A DNA stretch of 39,166 nucleotides from Gammaproteobacteria bacterium (GCA_029861845.1 JAOTYM010000034.1:1-39166), one strand, 5' to 3'; shown: positions 1 to 9,489, numbered from the stretch's first letter. Translations and numbers: made by a program. Notes: generated by a model from the sequence alone, not told the origin.

Positions 1-1
1 A

Positions 2-367
2 ACATTAGCGATTTGGATGGTTGCCTTGCTGCTGGCCTATTTCACAGAGGGCCGAGCGGGGTTCTGGCTGGTTGGCAACCTAGTCGGGGTTGCGCTCGGG
101 TCGAGTCAGTCAGCCGGACGCGCGATGGTTGGTCAGTTTTCGCCACCCGCGCGTTCAGCCGAGTTCTTTGGTCTCTGGGGCCTCGCCAGCAAGTTCGCAG
201 CCATTGTCGGCCCCCTGAGTTACGGCGGCATCACCTATCTTTCTGGTGGCAATCATCGACTGGCGATACTGTCCACGGTGGCTTTTTTTGCGCTCGGTCT
301 GGTGCTGTTGGCGACGGTGGATGAGAAGCGGGGCCAAGCGACGGCACGGGCCGCCCTAAAAACGTGA
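2..367 (+). CDS. MFS transporter, C-terminal end (partial)
   Basis: The window opens inside this gene; the frame is open from the first bases and stops at 367, so only the last 121 or so residues are visible. The protein has alternating hydrophobic helices and polar loops, including a glycine-rich GNLVGVALGSSQSAGRAM stretch and a segment FSPPARSAEFFGLWGLASK, which fits the last four transmembrane helices of a major facilitator of the UMF1/Atg22-like type. The substrate cannot be told. It lies upstream of clpB on the same strand, but a clear heat-shock promoter separates the two, so they are probably not functionally linked. No strong terminator is seen after the stop. Confidence 0.6.
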   Translation, partial: TLAIWMVALLLAYFTEGRAGFWLVGNLVGVALGSSQSAGRAMVGQFSPPARSAEFFGLWGLASKFAAIVGPLSYGGITYLSGGNHRLAILSTVAFFALGLVLLATVDEKRGQATARAALKT

Positions 368-385
368 TTTTCTGCCCAGAAAAGG

Positions 386-414
386 CTTGAATTAGGTGTT
401 CTTGTACCCCAACT
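386..414 (+). promoter_or_regulatory. Sigma32 (RpoH) heat-shock promoter of clpB
   Basis: CTTGAA at 386-391 and CCCCAACT at 407-414 are separated by 15 bases. This matches the RpoH consensus (CTTGAAA, 11-16 bases, CCCCATNT) closely. It lies about 36 bases before the clpB start, a normal 5' leader length. Confidence 0.75.
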
Positions 415-449
415 ATTAAAAGTAAATCTAAGTGCACGGGGTTCCACAC

Positions 450-3053
450 ATGCAGATGGAGAAACTAACCGCCAAGTTTCAGCAAGGTCTGGCCGAGGCC
501 CAGAGCCTGGCCGTCGGCCGTGATCACCAATTCATCGAGCCGGTGCACGTAATGACGGCATTGCTGGATCAGGAGGGCGGCACTACCCGACAGCTACTTG
601 CTAACCTTAACGTCAATATCAATGCCCTGCGTTCTCAACTAAGCCAGGCGCTCGATGCCCTACCAACCGTCGAAGGCACTGGTGGCGACGTTCTGATATC
701 GAATAATCTAGGTCGGGTGTTGAACCTCACGGACAAGTATGCGCAGAAGCGCGGCGACCAATTCATTTCGACCGAACTTTTCCCATTGGCGGCACTGGAG
801 GACAAGGGAGAGTTGGGTCGCCTGCTCAAGCAAGCCGGCGTATCGAGAAACGGTCTTGAAAAAGCGATCGATGCAATCCGTGGCGGGCAGAAAGTAGAAG
901 ACGCAAATGCCGAGGAGCAACGCCAGGCGTTGGAGAAATACACCATTGATCTGACCGAACGGGCCGAGCAGGGCAAGCTCGATCCGGTCATTGGGCGCGA
1001 CGACGAAATCCGTCGCATCACGCAAGTATTACAACGACGCACCAAGAACAACCCGGTACTGATTGGTGAGCCCGGTGTAGGCAAGACCGCGATCGTAGAA
1101 GGTCTTGCGAGTCGTATCGTTAATGGCGAAGTACCTGAGGGTATGAAGGACAAGCGCCTGCTCGCTCTGGATCTGGCAGCGCTGATCGCAGGCGCCAAGT
1201 ATCGTGGTGAGTTTGAAGAGCGCCTAAAAGCGGTACTCAAGGACCTCGCCCACCAAGAGGGCAGGATTATTTTGTTCATCGATGAACTACACACCATGGT
1301 TGGTGCAGGCAAGGCCGAAGGCGCGATGGATGCTGGTAATATGCTTAAGCCCGCCCTTGCGCGTGGTGAACTCCATTGCGTCGGCGCCACCACCTTGGAC
1401 GAGTACCGCAAGCATGTCGAGAAAGATGCGGCGCTGGAGCGGCGCTTCCAAAAAGTGTTGGTGGATGAACCGACGGTGGAAGACACGATCGCTATCGTGC
1501 GCGGACTGAAAGAGAAATACGAGGTCCACCATGGGGTGGACATTACCGATCCGGCTATTGTCAGCGCGGCCACGCTTTCCCATCGTTACATCAGCGACCG
1601 CAATCTGCCGGATAAGGCCATCGATCTCATCGATGAGGCGGCGTCCCGTATCCGTATGGAAATCGATTCCAAGCCCGAAGAGATGGATAAGCTCGATCGG
1701 CGGCTGATACAATTGAAGATTGAACGCGAAGCGCTCAAGAAAGAGACCGATGAGGCATCAAAGAAGCGGCTGGGTACGCTGCAGTCAGAGATCGACAAAC
1801 TCGCACGCGAATATGCAGATTTAGAAGAGATCTGGAAATCAGAGAAAGCTGCCGTTCACGGGTCCCGGCAGGTCAAAGAAGAGCTCGAGCGCGCGCGTAT
1901 GGAGATGGAGACGGCGCGCCGAGCCGGGGATCTCGCGCGCATGTCGGAGTTGCAGTACGGCCGAATCCCCGAGCTTGAAAAACGCCTGGCGACTGCCGGC
2001 GATAGCGAAACCAGTGGACGTAGACTGCTACGCAGCTCTGTAACCGAGAACGAGATTGCTGAGATCGTGTCGCGTTGGACCGGCATACCGGTCTCAAAGA
2101 TGATGGAAGGGGAGCGCGAAAAACTGCTGAGCATGGAAGGTAAGTTAGAAGAACGTGTCGTCGGACAGGACGAGGCAATCGCGGCCGTATCCAATGCGAT
2201 CCGACGTTCGCGTGCGGGTCTGTCAGATCCGCGCCGGCCCTATGGTTCATTCCTATTCCTGGGCCCAACCGGTGTTGGTAAGACCGAATTGACCAAGGCC
2301 CTGGCCGCCTTCTTGTTTGATAGCGATGAGGCCATGGTACGCCTGGATATGTCGGAGTTCATGGAGAAGCATTCCGTGGCGCGCCTTATCGGCGCCCCCC
2401 CGGGCTATGTCGGCTACGAGGAAGGCGGGCATCTTACGGAGGCGGTACGCCGTAAGCCCTATTCGGTGATCTTGCTCGATGAGGTAGAGAAAGCACACCC
2501 TGACGTGTTCAACGTGTTATTACAAGTGCTCGATGATGGTCGCCTGACCGATGGACAGGGACGCACGGTGGATTTTCGCAACACCGTGATTATCATGACT
2601 TCGAATTTGGGCTCAGATGTGATCCAGCAGCTGGCCGGGGAAGAGAATTACGACAAGATGAAAAAGGCGGTCATGGAGATTGTCGGGAACTATTTCCGCC
2701 CGGAACTGGTCAATCGTATCGACGAAATGGTTGTCTTCCGTCCTCTGGGCCGGGAACAGTTACACCGAATCGCCGCGATCCAGGTACAGTACCTGCGAGA
2801 TCGTTTGACCGCTCGCGATATGGGTCTGGAACTAACTGATCGTGCGCTGGACAGACTGGCGGAAGCCGGGTTTGATCCCGTGTATGGTGCGCGCCCGTTG
2901 AAACGTGCGATCCAGAATACAATTGAAAACCCACTCGCGCAGGAAGTACTTGCTGGCAGGTTTGGCCCAGGAGACATCATCATCGTCGATGAAAGCGAAG
3001 ACGCTTTTGTGTTTACCAGGAGGCAAGGAGATCAGGCCACCGAGGTGGCTTAA
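450..3053 (+). CDS. clpB: ATP-dependent disaggregase ClpB
   Basis: Cytosolic AAA+ hexamer that, with DnaK/DnaJ/GrpE, pulls polypeptides out of heat-induced aggregates. All domains are present: an N-terminal Clp repeat domain (about 1-145), NBD1 with Walker A GEPGVGKT at 206-213, a middle coiled-coil domain (about 400-520), and NBD2 with Walker A GPTGVGKT at 605-612, then the C-terminal D2-small domain. Walker positions equal those of E. coli ClpB and the length (867 aa) is normal. The frame could begin at GTG 432, but ATG 450 gives the family N-terminus ([11 protein letters not shown]), so I start there. A sigma32 promoter lies just upstream. htrA follows after 37 bases on the same strand and could share heat induction. 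Confidence 0.97.
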   Translation: MQMEKLTAKFQQGLAEAQSLAVGRDHQFIEPVHVMTALLDQEGGTTRQLLANLNVNINALRSQLSQALDALPTVEGTGGDVLISNNLGRVLNLTDKYAQKRGDQFISTELFPLAALEDKGELGRLLKQAGVSRNGLEKAIDAIRGGQKVEDANAEEQRQALEKYTIDLTERAEQGKLDPVIGRDDEIRRITQVLQRRTKNNPVLIGEPGVGKTAIVEGLASRIVNGEVPEGMKDKRLLALDLAALIAGAKYRGEFEERLKAVLKDLAHQEGRIILFIDELHTMVGAGKAEGAMDAGNMLKPALARGELHCVGATTLDEYRKHVEKDAALERRFQKVLVDEPTVEDTIAIVRGLKEKYEVHHGVDITDPAIVSAATLSHRYISDRNLPDKAIDLIDEAASRIRMEIDSKPEEMDKLDRRLIQLKIEREALKKETDEASKKRLGTLQSEIDKLAREYADLEEIWKSEKAAVHGSRQVKEELERARMEMETARRAGDLARMSELQYGRIPELEKRLATAGDSETSGRRLLRSSVTENEIAEIVSRWTGIPVSKMMEGEREKLLSMEGKLEERVVGQDEAIAAVSNAIRRSRAGLSDPRRPYGSFLFLGPTGVGKTELTKALAAFLFDSDEAMVRLDMSEFMEKHSVARLIGAPPGYVGYEEGGHLTEAVRRKPYSVILLDEVEKAHPDVFNVLLQVLDDGRLTDGQGRTVDFRNTVIIMTSNLGSDVIQQLAGEENYDKMKKAVMEIVGNYFRPELVNRIDEMVVFRPLGREQLHRIAAIQVQYLRDRLTARDMGLELTDRALDRLAEAGFDPVYGARPLKRAIQNTIENPLAQEVLAGRFGPGDIIIVDESEDAFVFTRRQGDQATEVA

Positions 3054-3090
3054 CAATGTTATTTAATCAATTGATGTTGGAGACATTCGT

Positions 3091-4590
3091 ATGTCTATAA
3101 ATCGTCGTTCCTTTAAGCTAGGAGCTCTGTCGAGCATGTTTGTCATTACAGCCGTGGTCCTGGGGCTAGCGTTTAGCGCCAGCATGGATTGGATACCGGC
3201 TGTTAACGGTGGTGCTACCGCGCGTGCAGCTACTAATGTGCTGCCGGCGAGCGGAAACTTTACTGAAATCGTCAAAGCTGTCAGGCCAGCCGTGGTAAAC
3301 GTCTCGACGATGCGGGTCGCCAAGTCTACCGGCATGGAAGACCTACCAGAGCGTTTCAACGATCCGTTCTTCCGCCGTTTCTTTGGCGATGAGTTTTTCC
3401 GACGTTTCGAAACGCCGCCCAATATCCCACAGAGCGGTTTAGGGTCCGGTGTCATCGTCGATCCTGCTGGTTACATTGTCACGAATAATCATGTGATCGA
3501 AAACGCCGATGAGATCAAGGTGACCCTTAGCGACAAACGCGAGTTTATTGGCAAAGTGATTGGTACCGATCCGAAGACTGATCTTGCAGTGATCAAGGTT
3601 GAGGGTGACGAGCTACCGACTGTGAATTGGGGTGACTCAGATGAGCTTGATGTCGGTGAGTTCGTGCTCGCGATCGGGAGTCCCTTTGGCCTCACCCAGA
3701 CGGTTACCATGGGCATCGTTAGCGCCGTCGGTCGTGCCAATGTTGGTATTGCCGACTATGAGAATTTTATTCAGACCGATGCCGCCATCAATCCTGGTAA
3801 CTCCGGTGGCGCTATGGTAGACGTGGACGGTGAGCTGGTTGGTATCAATACCGCTATCTTCAGTCGCAGCGGTGGCTACATGGGCATCGGTTTCGCCGTA
3901 CCCAGCAACATGGTCCGCCGGGTCATGGACAGTTTGATCAAGACCGGTAAGGTTGTGCGCGGTTGGCTGGGTGTATCTATCCAGGGTGTCACCGCCGACT
4001 TGGCTAAGAATTTTGGCCTGTCTAAGGCACAAGGCGCGCTAGTCGGCGAGGTGTTTCCCGGCAGCCCCGCCGCCAACGGTGGAATCAAGTCTGGTGACGT
4101 TATCGTCAGTTACGCCGGCAAGGATGTCGAAGACCAAACGGCACTGCGCAATATCGTCGCCCGTACCAATGTTGGTGAAAACGTCAAAGTAAAAGTCATC
4201 CGCGACAAGAAACGCAAGACGCTAACCATCAAGATCGGTGAACAGCCCAAGGACCTGGCTAAGGTGGGTCAGGAGCCCGACATAAGCCAGGGCGAGGCGG
4301 ACAATACGGCGCTGGCCGGGCTCGAGGTACGCGATCTCGACGCCGATGTGGCCGAACGTCTAGGCCTGCCAGCCGGTTCGACCGGCGTGGTGGTCACTGC
4401 GGTGAAGCCGAATAGTAGTGCGAGCAGCGCCGGTATTCGCACCGGTGATGTAATCACCGAGATCGATCGCCAACCGGTCAAGAACGTGGCTGATTTTAAT
4501 CGCATCACCGCCAAGCTTACGAAAGACGACAGCCCGCTGTTGCTGGTCAAGCGCCGCAGCGGTAAGTTTTTCGTCGTCGTTAAATCCTAA
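3091..4590 (+). CDS. Periplasmic Do-family serine protease (DegP/HtrA/MucD type)
   Basis: Periplasmic trypsin-like protease/chaperone that removes misfolded envelope proteins. It has a hydrophobic N-terminal signal segment ending near ATARAA (about 41-47), a protease domain with the triad His134 (TNNHVIEN), Asp164 (TDLAVIKV) and Ser238 (GNSGGAM), spaced as in E. coli DegP, and two PDZ domains (about 275-370 and 400-495). 499 aa is normal for the family. A GGAG motif precedes ATG 3091. Position 37 bases after clpB suggests a joint heat-stress unit. MucD, DegP and DegQ cannot be told apart by eye, so no symbol is given. Confidence 0.93.
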   Translation: MSINRRSFKLGALSSMFVITAVVLGLAFSASMDWIPAVNGGATARAATNVLPASGNFTEIVKAVRPAVVNVSTMRVAKSTGMEDLPERFNDPFFRRFFGDEFFRRFETPPNIPQSGLGSGVIVDPAGYIVTNNHVIENADEIKVTLSDKREFIGKVIGTDPKTDLAVIKVEGDELPTVNWGDSDELDVGEFVLAIGSPFGLTQTVTMGIVSAVGRANVGIADYENFIQTDAAINPGNSGGAMVDVDGELVGINTAIFSRSGGYMGIGFAVPSNMVRRVMDSLIKTGKVVRGWLGVSIQGVTADLAKNFGLSKAQGALVGEVFPGSPAANGGIKSGDVIVSYAGKDVEDQTALRNIVARTNVGENVKVKVIRDKKRKTLTIKIGEQPKDLAKVGQEPDISQGEADNTALAGLEVRDLDADVAERLGLPAGSTGVVVTAVKPNSSASSAGIRTGDVITEIDRQPVKNVADFNRITAKLTKDDSPLLLVKRRSGKFFVVVKS

Positions 4591-4600
4591 GTGTTCTGAT

Positions 4601-4626
4601 CCTAGGAGCCGATTGCGGCTCCTAGG
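4601..4626. terminator. Perfect hairpin between convergent genes, possible bidirectional terminator
   Basis: A 10-bp perfect inverted repeat (CCTAGGAGCC at 4601-4610, GGCTCCTAGG at 4617-4626) with a 6-base loop lies just after the protease stop and overlaps the stop codon of the convergent hydrolase gene. Neither strand has a real T-tract after the stem, so intrinsic termination is plausible but not proven; it may mainly act as an mRNA 3' end barrier. Confidence 0.5.
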
Positions 4627-5491
4627 TGAGTCCCGCACACCACGATTCGATCGCCTCCCGAACTTCTGCTGGCCGCTCGGTTAGGGGCCAGTGATAGGCG
4701 TCAATCGGGACGATCTTCACATCCGGAATCCGCGTCATTATCTCCCGACTTCGATCGGGGTCGGTGTAGGTCACGCCCCGGGATAGCAGGATAAGCACAG
4801 GTACCTTGATGCCGGAGAGGGCGGGTAGGGAACGCACCATCTGCATGATTTCTTGAATGAAATTTGCAGTTGGGAAGACCTTTAAGTCCGGCCACGGTGA
4901 TGAGTATCTATCGATCATTGCCTCGTACTGACCCGATGCTAGCAATGTCGTGCGCATTTTTTCATCGAGCGCACGCAGATCGCGACTGGGGAGATGTCGC
5001 CGGTAGAGACCAAGCCAATTCAGTAGCCTGATGGTGCCAACCAACAAGGCGATTACCGGGCGCAGGTATCTTGCCCAGCGCAGGGAACCCTTAAGGGCGT
5101 TCTCGAATACGGGGCCAACCAAGACAAGTCCCTTGACCCGGTGGCTATGATGGCTAGCGAAGTGAATGGCGAGTTGCGCGCCTAGGCTATGTCCGATGAG
5201 CACGGCGTGCGGGTAGCTTTCGGTCTCGAGTATGCCCACTAAATCCTGCGACCAGATCTCCATGTTGAGTTTTCCACGACACATGGATTCGCCATGACCG
5301 CGCAAGTCCAAACGCAATATATCCCAATCGTTTTTTAATGAAGTGTGTTCGAGGAACTCGGACCACCGCGTCAGGTTGCTGGCCACGCCGTGTATCAGAA
5401 CGATCAGCGGGCGCTTTATATCGCCACCTCGCCACAGACGGTAGGCGATCTTGGCACCATCTGGTGCCATGAAGGTACGGGCGGCCTCCAC
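4622..5491 (-). CDS. Alpha/beta hydrolase
   Basis: A 289-aa alpha/beta-hydrolase-fold enzyme, probably cytosolic since no signal peptide is seen. Visible features are the oxyanion-hole segment LIVLIHG near residues 29-35, the strand/turn LDLRGHGES (61-69), the nucleophile elbow GHSLGAQ with Ser102, and a C-terminal candidate His in IDAYHWPLTERP. The substrate cannot be predicted. The frame starts with GTG at 5491; ATG at 5470 (MAPDGAKIA) is an equally good start. It follows the TlpA-like gene after 7 bases, so the two are probably co-transcribed. Confidence 0.85.
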   Translation of the reverse strand: MEAARTFMAPDGAKIAYRLWRGGDIKRPLIVLIHGVASNLTRWSEFLEHTSLKNDWDILRLDLRGHGESMCRGKLNMEIWSQDLVGILETESYPHAVLIGHSLGAQLAIHFASHHSHRVKGLVLVGPVFENALKGSLRWARYLRPVIALLVGTIRLLNWLGLYRRHLPSRDLRALDEKMRTTLLASGQYEAMIDRYSSPWPDLKVFPTANFIQEIMQMVRSLPALSGIKVPVLILLSRGVTYTDPDRSREIMTRIPDVKIVPIDAYHWPLTERPAEVREAIESWCAGLT

Positions 5492-5498
5492 CGGCGCT

Positions 5499-6179
5499 CT
5501 ATTTGTATAGCGACATGTTCTGCCGATGCCTTGCCGTCATGCGCCGATAGGCATAAGCACCGGTCACTAGGAGCAGTACGGTGAATGTCGCTACACCTAG
5601 GTAGATTTCTCTACGACTGAATGTTGGCGGCGCCGAGTTAGCGGCATCCTTGTTTTTGGCTAAGAACTCTTCCAATTGCGCCAGTGTTATCGGGCCCATG
5701 TGTTTATCGACGTACATCCCTTGTGGCGACACGAGAAAGGTCGATGGCAGGCCCAGTAACGGCTCAAACGGGGCGAGTGACGTCGACCCCGCACGCAAGA
5801 CCGGATAATTCATGCCTTGTTCCTTTATGAAGGCACGCAGACTGGTTCGGTCAATCTCTTCGAAGTCGATGCCGAGTACGATGGCGTCGTTGTCGTTATG
5901 GCGATTGTGAAATTGGATCAATTCCGGGATCTCCTTGAGACACGGTGCACACCAGGTTGCCCAAAAATTAATCACCAACCACTTGCCGCGATAATCAGAC
6001 AGCTTGTGTTCCACGCCGTTGGCATCGGACAAGGCGAAATTGACAATTTCCGCGTACGCGGGTGGCCCCCAAAATGCCATCGAGAAAAACAGGATTACCA
6101 GAAATCTTTTCACCAGTGTCCGATTCGAAAAAGTGATAGAAGCATAGCTTGGCATAGATTGGCCTTGTCGTTGAAGCAT
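5499..6179 (-). CDS. TlpA/ResA-like thioredoxin-fold protein with C-terminal membrane anchor
   Basis: Periplasmic thiol-disulfide oxidoreductase of the TlpA/ResA/DsbE type. It has an N-terminal signal or anchor helix (about 24-43, ending PAYA), then a thioredoxin fold with the redox motif WCAPC (Cys77, Cys80) and the cis-Pro region LGLPSTFLV. Unusually, a second hydrophobic helix (about 194-212) followed by basic residues sits at the C-terminus and would anchor the protein from that end. Two starts are possible: ATG 6179, or ATG 6155 (MPSYAS), which has AAGG 7 bases upstream. First gene of a probable two-gene unit with the hydrolase. The client proteins are unknown; no cytochrome c maturation genes lie nearby. 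Confidence 0.88.
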   Translation of the reverse strand: MLQRQGQSMPSYASITFSNRTLVKRFLVILFFSMAFWGPPAYAEIVNFALSDANGVEHKLSDYRGKWLVINFWATWCAPCLKEIPELIQFHNRHNDNDAIVLGIDFEEIDRTSLRAFIKEQGMNYPVLRAGSTSLAPFEPLLGLPSTFLVSPQGMYVDKHMGPITLAQLEEFLAKNKDAANSAPPTFSRREIYLGVATFTVLLLVTGAYAYRRMTARHRQNMSLYK

Positions 6180-6364
6180 TGCACCTTAGGATAGGCTGTG
6201 TGGCCTATGGTTGCCCGATGTCCGGTGCACAACAAATGCTTGCCGAAGGCGGCTAAATCCTTTTACCTGGGTTGGGCCAATCCGCTCGGCATCGAAGGCC
6301 GGTTGTGTACAATAGCGCCGGCGCACACGGATGATGCCAGGAATTCGACTAGGAGGGTCGCATC

Positions 6365-6529
6365 GTGTGGGGCGCAGCAAGGCAAACGAATAAGAATGGG
6401 ATAGCGGCGACGGGACAAACCTATCATTACGGCTACCCGCCTTGGCCGTGGCATTGGGTTAAGCCACCTACCTCCCCGATCGCACTACCAAGAATCAGGC
6501 AAGGACGCGATTTTAGAATGCTCACTTAA
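6365..6529 (+). CDS. Candidate small protein, 54 aa, aromatic/proline-rich
   Basis: A GTG at 6365 lies 8 bases after a perfect AGGAGG (6351-6356), and the frame runs to TAA at 6527. The middle is strikingly rich in Tyr, Trp, His and Pro (YHYGYPPWPWHW) and the C-terminal part is basic. I recognise no family and see no signal peptide. The strong ribosome binding site is the main support; the composition could also come from chance translation of GC-rich DNA. It sits just upstream of the Slam-like gene on the same strand and could be part of its leader. Confidence 0.35.
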   Translation: MWGAARQTNKNGIAATGQTYHYGYPPWPWHWVKPPTSPIALPRIRQGRDFRMLT

Positions 6530-6576
6530 AGTGAGGCAGCAGGTTTCATGCATAAGTTACTGTACAGTGGTGTGAA

Positions 6577-7944
6577 ATGCCGGTATGGTATAAGAAAATG
6601 ACAATTGACCATAGCACCAATAAGACGGTTTGCCTTCGTCTCGGTGTTTTTTTGTGGGTCTTACTACAGGGATTGCCCGCGGTTGCGGGAGACACGGCGA
6701 AGGAAATGGAGCGGTTGCTAGACGCCGGATCGGCGCAGCGGGCCTATGATTTGGCGGAGTCCCGTGCCGCCGAGGAGGCCGGCGATCCGGAGTTTGACTT
6801 CCTCTATGCGCTGGCTGCCATTGAAGTAGGGCATCCCGAGCGTGCCGTATTCGCCTTAGAGCGGGTGTTGTTTCTGCATCCCCAGAACGACCGCGTGCGC
6901 CTCGAGCTGGCGCGCGCCCAGTTCCTGCTTGGGAATTATCCTGAGGCCCGTATCCAGTTTGAGCTCGTCTTGACCCACCGGCCGCCAACCGCAGTACGCG
7001 AACAGATCAAGCTATTCCTAGCCAAGATCCGCCAGCAGGAGAAGGCGCTACAGTCTCGCTTCCATGCCTATGCCCAGATCGATGCGGGCACTGACAGCAA
7101 CGTCAATGGTGCCACCACCGCCACCGCCGTAGATACGCCAGCGCTTGGGCCGATCCGTTTAGACCCAGCTAGTCAAGAGCTGGACGACAACTTTACCGAG
7201 ATAGAGTTGGGTGGCGAGGGGGTGCGCCCACTAAGTAAGAAGAAAGTCCTATTTGGCAAGGTCTCTTTCAATACGCGGACTAACGCCGATCACGATGAGT
7301 TTGATACCGATACGCTGGGTCTGCGTGGCGGTATCAGTATCCTCGGTAAACGGAGTGTTTTCCGCGTCCCCCTCCAATACGAGCAATTGAAGCTCGATGG
7401 GCGGGATTTTCGACAATATCTTATTTCCGGCCTCGAGTGGGAGCGGCCCATAAGAGGGGCTAACTCAATTGCGGTATTCGGGCAGCTTGGCACCATCCAG
7501 TACGATGAGCAGGATTTTCGCGATGTCGATCTCACCCTCATCGGTGGATCGTGGAACCATAGATTTGAGCAGACCAACCGCCGGGTCAGATTTGGTGTTT
7601 ATCTAGGCGATGAAGCAGCCGATAATGACGAACCTTTTGTTTTTAAAGAACATAATGGGCGAGACTATTTCGGGCTCTACGGTGATTTTCAGTGGAATAT
7701 GACGCCACGAACCGCCTTCCTTGTCGGCGGTAATCTTCAGAGCATCGAGCATGATGCCCAACATCCCGTTTTCGGCCAGGTGCGGGACGACGATTTCTTC
7801 CAGCTATCGGCCGAATGGACCTGGCAGTGGCGGCCGAAATGGACTATAAACATAGAGTTAAGTTACTATAAAAACGATTCTAATCTAGAGCTTTTTTCTT
7901 ACGATCGAACACAACTGCACGGGGGGGTACGCTTCGGCTTCTGA
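6577..7944 (+). CDS. Slam/DUF560-like outer-membrane protein with N-terminal TPR domain
   Basis: 455 aa: a signal peptide (about 13-34 ending PAVAG), a TPR-like helical domain (about 35-155), then a long region of alternating amphipathic strands ending in phenylalanine (VRFGF), typical of an outer-membrane barrel. This is the layout of surface lipoprotein assembly modulators (Slam, DUF560, type XI secretion), which move cargo across the outer membrane. The start may be ATG 6577 or ATG 6598 (MTIDHSTNK); neither has a strong ribosome binding site. The next gene, 40 bases on, encodes an exported FecR-domain protein with a C-terminal TbpB-like barrel, the kind of domain that Slam proteins recognise, so a transporter-cargo pair is inferred. 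Family assignment is by pattern only. Confidence 0.7.
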   Translation: MPVWYKKMTIDHSTNKTVCLRLGVFLWVLLQGLPAVAGDTAKEMERLLDAGSAQRAYDLAESRAAEEAGDPEFDFLYALAAIEVGHPERAVFALERVLFLHPQNDRVRLELARAQFLLGNYPEARIQFELVLTHRPPTAVREQIKLFLAKIRQQEKALQSRFHAYAQIDAGTDSNVNGATTATAVDTPALGPIRLDPASQELDDNFTEIELGGEGVRPLSKKKVLFGKVSFNTRTNADHDEFDTDTLGLRGGISILGKRSVFRVPLQYEQLKLDGRDFRQYLISGLEWERPIRGANSIAVFGQLGTIQYDEQDFRDVDLTLIGGSWNHRFEQTNRRVRFGVYLGDEAADNDEPFVFKEHNGRDYFGLYGDFQWNMTPRTAFLVGGNLQSIEHDAQHPVFGQVRDDDFFQLSAEWTWQWRPKWTINIELSYYKNDSNLELFSYDRTQLHGGVRFGF

Positions 7945-7984
7945 ATAAGGAAGCCCGGAGCAGGTGATAGCAAGGAGAGTAGCT

Positions 7985-9400
7985 ATGCCCGCAGTATCAA
8001 AACGTTTTATTTCCCTAGGTTCGCTCACCTTTTTCATCGCTTTCTCGCTGGCTTCGTGGTGCGCGCCTGTCGAGGGCGCCATCAAGCCGGTTGGTAAGGT
8101 CATTCTTACCAACGGCACATTCCTGGCGATTCAGGCGGACAGTTCTTCGCGCTCGCTAACGCGCGGCTCTGAGTTCTATCAGGGTGATCGTCTCTGGACG
8201 GGCCCGACGACCAAGGCACAGATTCGATTCAGCGACGGCGCCATCATGACGCTGCGGGCGGATACCGAATTTCGTGTGGACGAGTATGAGTTCGATAACA
8301 AGAACGCGAATCGTAACAAGAGTTTGTTCACACTAATCAAGGGCGGCTTTCGAACCATCACTGGACTCGTCTCCAGGCTTAAGCCCGAGAGTTACCGAGT
8401 GAAGACCTCCTACGCCGTCGTCGGTGTGCGTGGCACTACGTTCGAAACGCTGATAGATAGCGGTCTGTACGTAGCAGCCTGGCAAGGAAAGGTTTCCATC
8501 GAAAATGAGGCAGGTAAGATTTTGCTCGGATTTGACGAGGATACCAATTTCGCCCGCGTTACCGGATTTACCCGTAGCCCTACTGGGTTATTAGTGACGC
8601 CACCACAACTTCTCGAAAGCGTCGATCCGGGCCTACAAGAAGGTGGATTGAATTCAACCGAGACCGATCTGTTGGCTGGGTATCTGCGCCAAGGCAATGA
8701 TGTACGCTTAAGCGCGTCGGAAGTCGGTGGTCTCAATCGAGTGGGCGCCGCTGTCGTTTCGGGGCCCGGCGGACAACCACCGGTGGGTGGACTGGCGACG
8801 ACTGGCATCGCGGGTAGCCCGGTATTTTTGGACTTGGGACGCAATGAGGTCGTGCGTCAAGGTGGAGCGTCGGCCCCGCTTCCTGTTAACTTAAACCTCT
8901 TTGGGTCTGAAATTAATCTAGGAAGTTGGAGTGCCGCCGCTCATGTCCAGGATAATCCCCACGATCCTGGAGATATTAACGCCCTAGCTCAAAGCGTCTT
9001 TTGGATCAGCATGGAGCAACCGATTACACTGCCGACTGGTTCGACGAGCTTTACTACGCCCATAGCTTTCCAGGGCGTGTCCAATGCTGGTGCGGTTTCT
9101 TTTCCGACTGTTTTCAACGTTGGCGTTGATTTTGGCGCGTCGACGTTGACTGGCAACATGCAATTTGCGGCGGGGACCCCAGTGCAGAACTGGGACGCAA
9201 ATTTCGCGGGCACCGTCGGCGGTCCAACGTTCCAGGCGAAAGTGAATCCAGGTACGAGTACAGTGAATGGCAATTCGATCATCGGCGATCTCAACGGCGG
9301 TTTTAGTGGTAACAACGGAGAGCTTATTGGCGGTGTTTTCGATTTAGAGCAAGCGAGCAACTCGGGTGTGCACGTCGAAGGTACGTTCCTCTCACAATAG
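7985..9400 (+). CDS. Secreted FecR-domain protein with C-terminal TbpB-like barrel; probable Slam cargo
   Basis: 471 aa. ATG 7985 is chosen because AAGGAG (7972-7977) lies 7 bases upstream. A signal peptide spans about 1-32 (cleavage near PVEG-A); the cysteine in ASWC is preceded by Trp, so no true lipobox. Residues about 35-170 form a FecR domain (GDRLWTG, SDGAIMTLRADTEFRV, YAVVGVRGTTFE, WQGKVSIEN). After a Gly/Pro-rich linker the last 140 residues show barrel-like alternation (VDFGASTLTGNMQF, GGPTFQAKV, ELIGGVFDLE, GVHVEGTFL), like the handle barrel of transferrin-binding protein B, the signature of known Slam substrates. Ends 40 bases before a strong terminator, so the Slam-like gene and this one form a bicistron. 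The ligand is unknown. Confidence 0.72.
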   Translation: MPAVSKRFISLGSLTFFIAFSLASWCAPVEGAIKPVGKVILTNGTFLAIQADSSSRSLTRGSEFYQGDRLWTGPTTKAQIRFSDGAIMTLRADTEFRVDEYEFDNKNANRNKSLFTLIKGGFRTITGLVSRLKPESYRVKTSYAVVGVRGTTFETLIDSGLYVAAWQGKVSIENEAGKILLGFDEDTNFARVTGFTRSPTGLLVTPPQLLESVDPGLQEGGLNSTETDLLAGYLRQGNDVRLSASEVGGLNRVGAAVVSGPGGQPPVGGLATTGIAGSPVFLDLGRNEVVRQGGASAPLPVNLNLFGSEINLGSWSAAAHVQDNPHDPGDINALAQSVFWISMEQPITLPTGSTSFTTPIAFQGVSNAGAVSFPTVFNVGVDFGASTLTGNMQFAAGTPVQNWDANFAGTVGGPTFQAKVNPGTSTVNGNSIIGDLNGGFSGNNGELIGGVFDLEQASNSGVHVEGTFLSQ

Positions 9401-9424
9401 CGAAAGACTTATAACTTTACATAG

Positions 9425-9465
9425 ACGGGCCGCTTAGCAGATAGCTGAACGGCCCGTTTCGTTTT
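9425..9465 (+). terminator. Rho-independent terminator after the FecR gene
   Basis: ACGGGCCG (9425-9432) pairs perfectly with CGGCCCGT (9450-9457); the loop is 17 bases and a T-rich tail (TTCGTTTTC) follows. It lies 24 bases after the stop of the FecR-domain gene. Confidence 0.8.
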
Positions 9466-9489
9466 CTGACTGTTAAAGCTTTTGCAAGC

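Noticed and set aside
635-1573. 312-codon minus-strand open frame
   Set aside because: Lies wholly inside clpB, is serine/arginine-rich as expected for an antisense shadow, and has no ribosome binding site.
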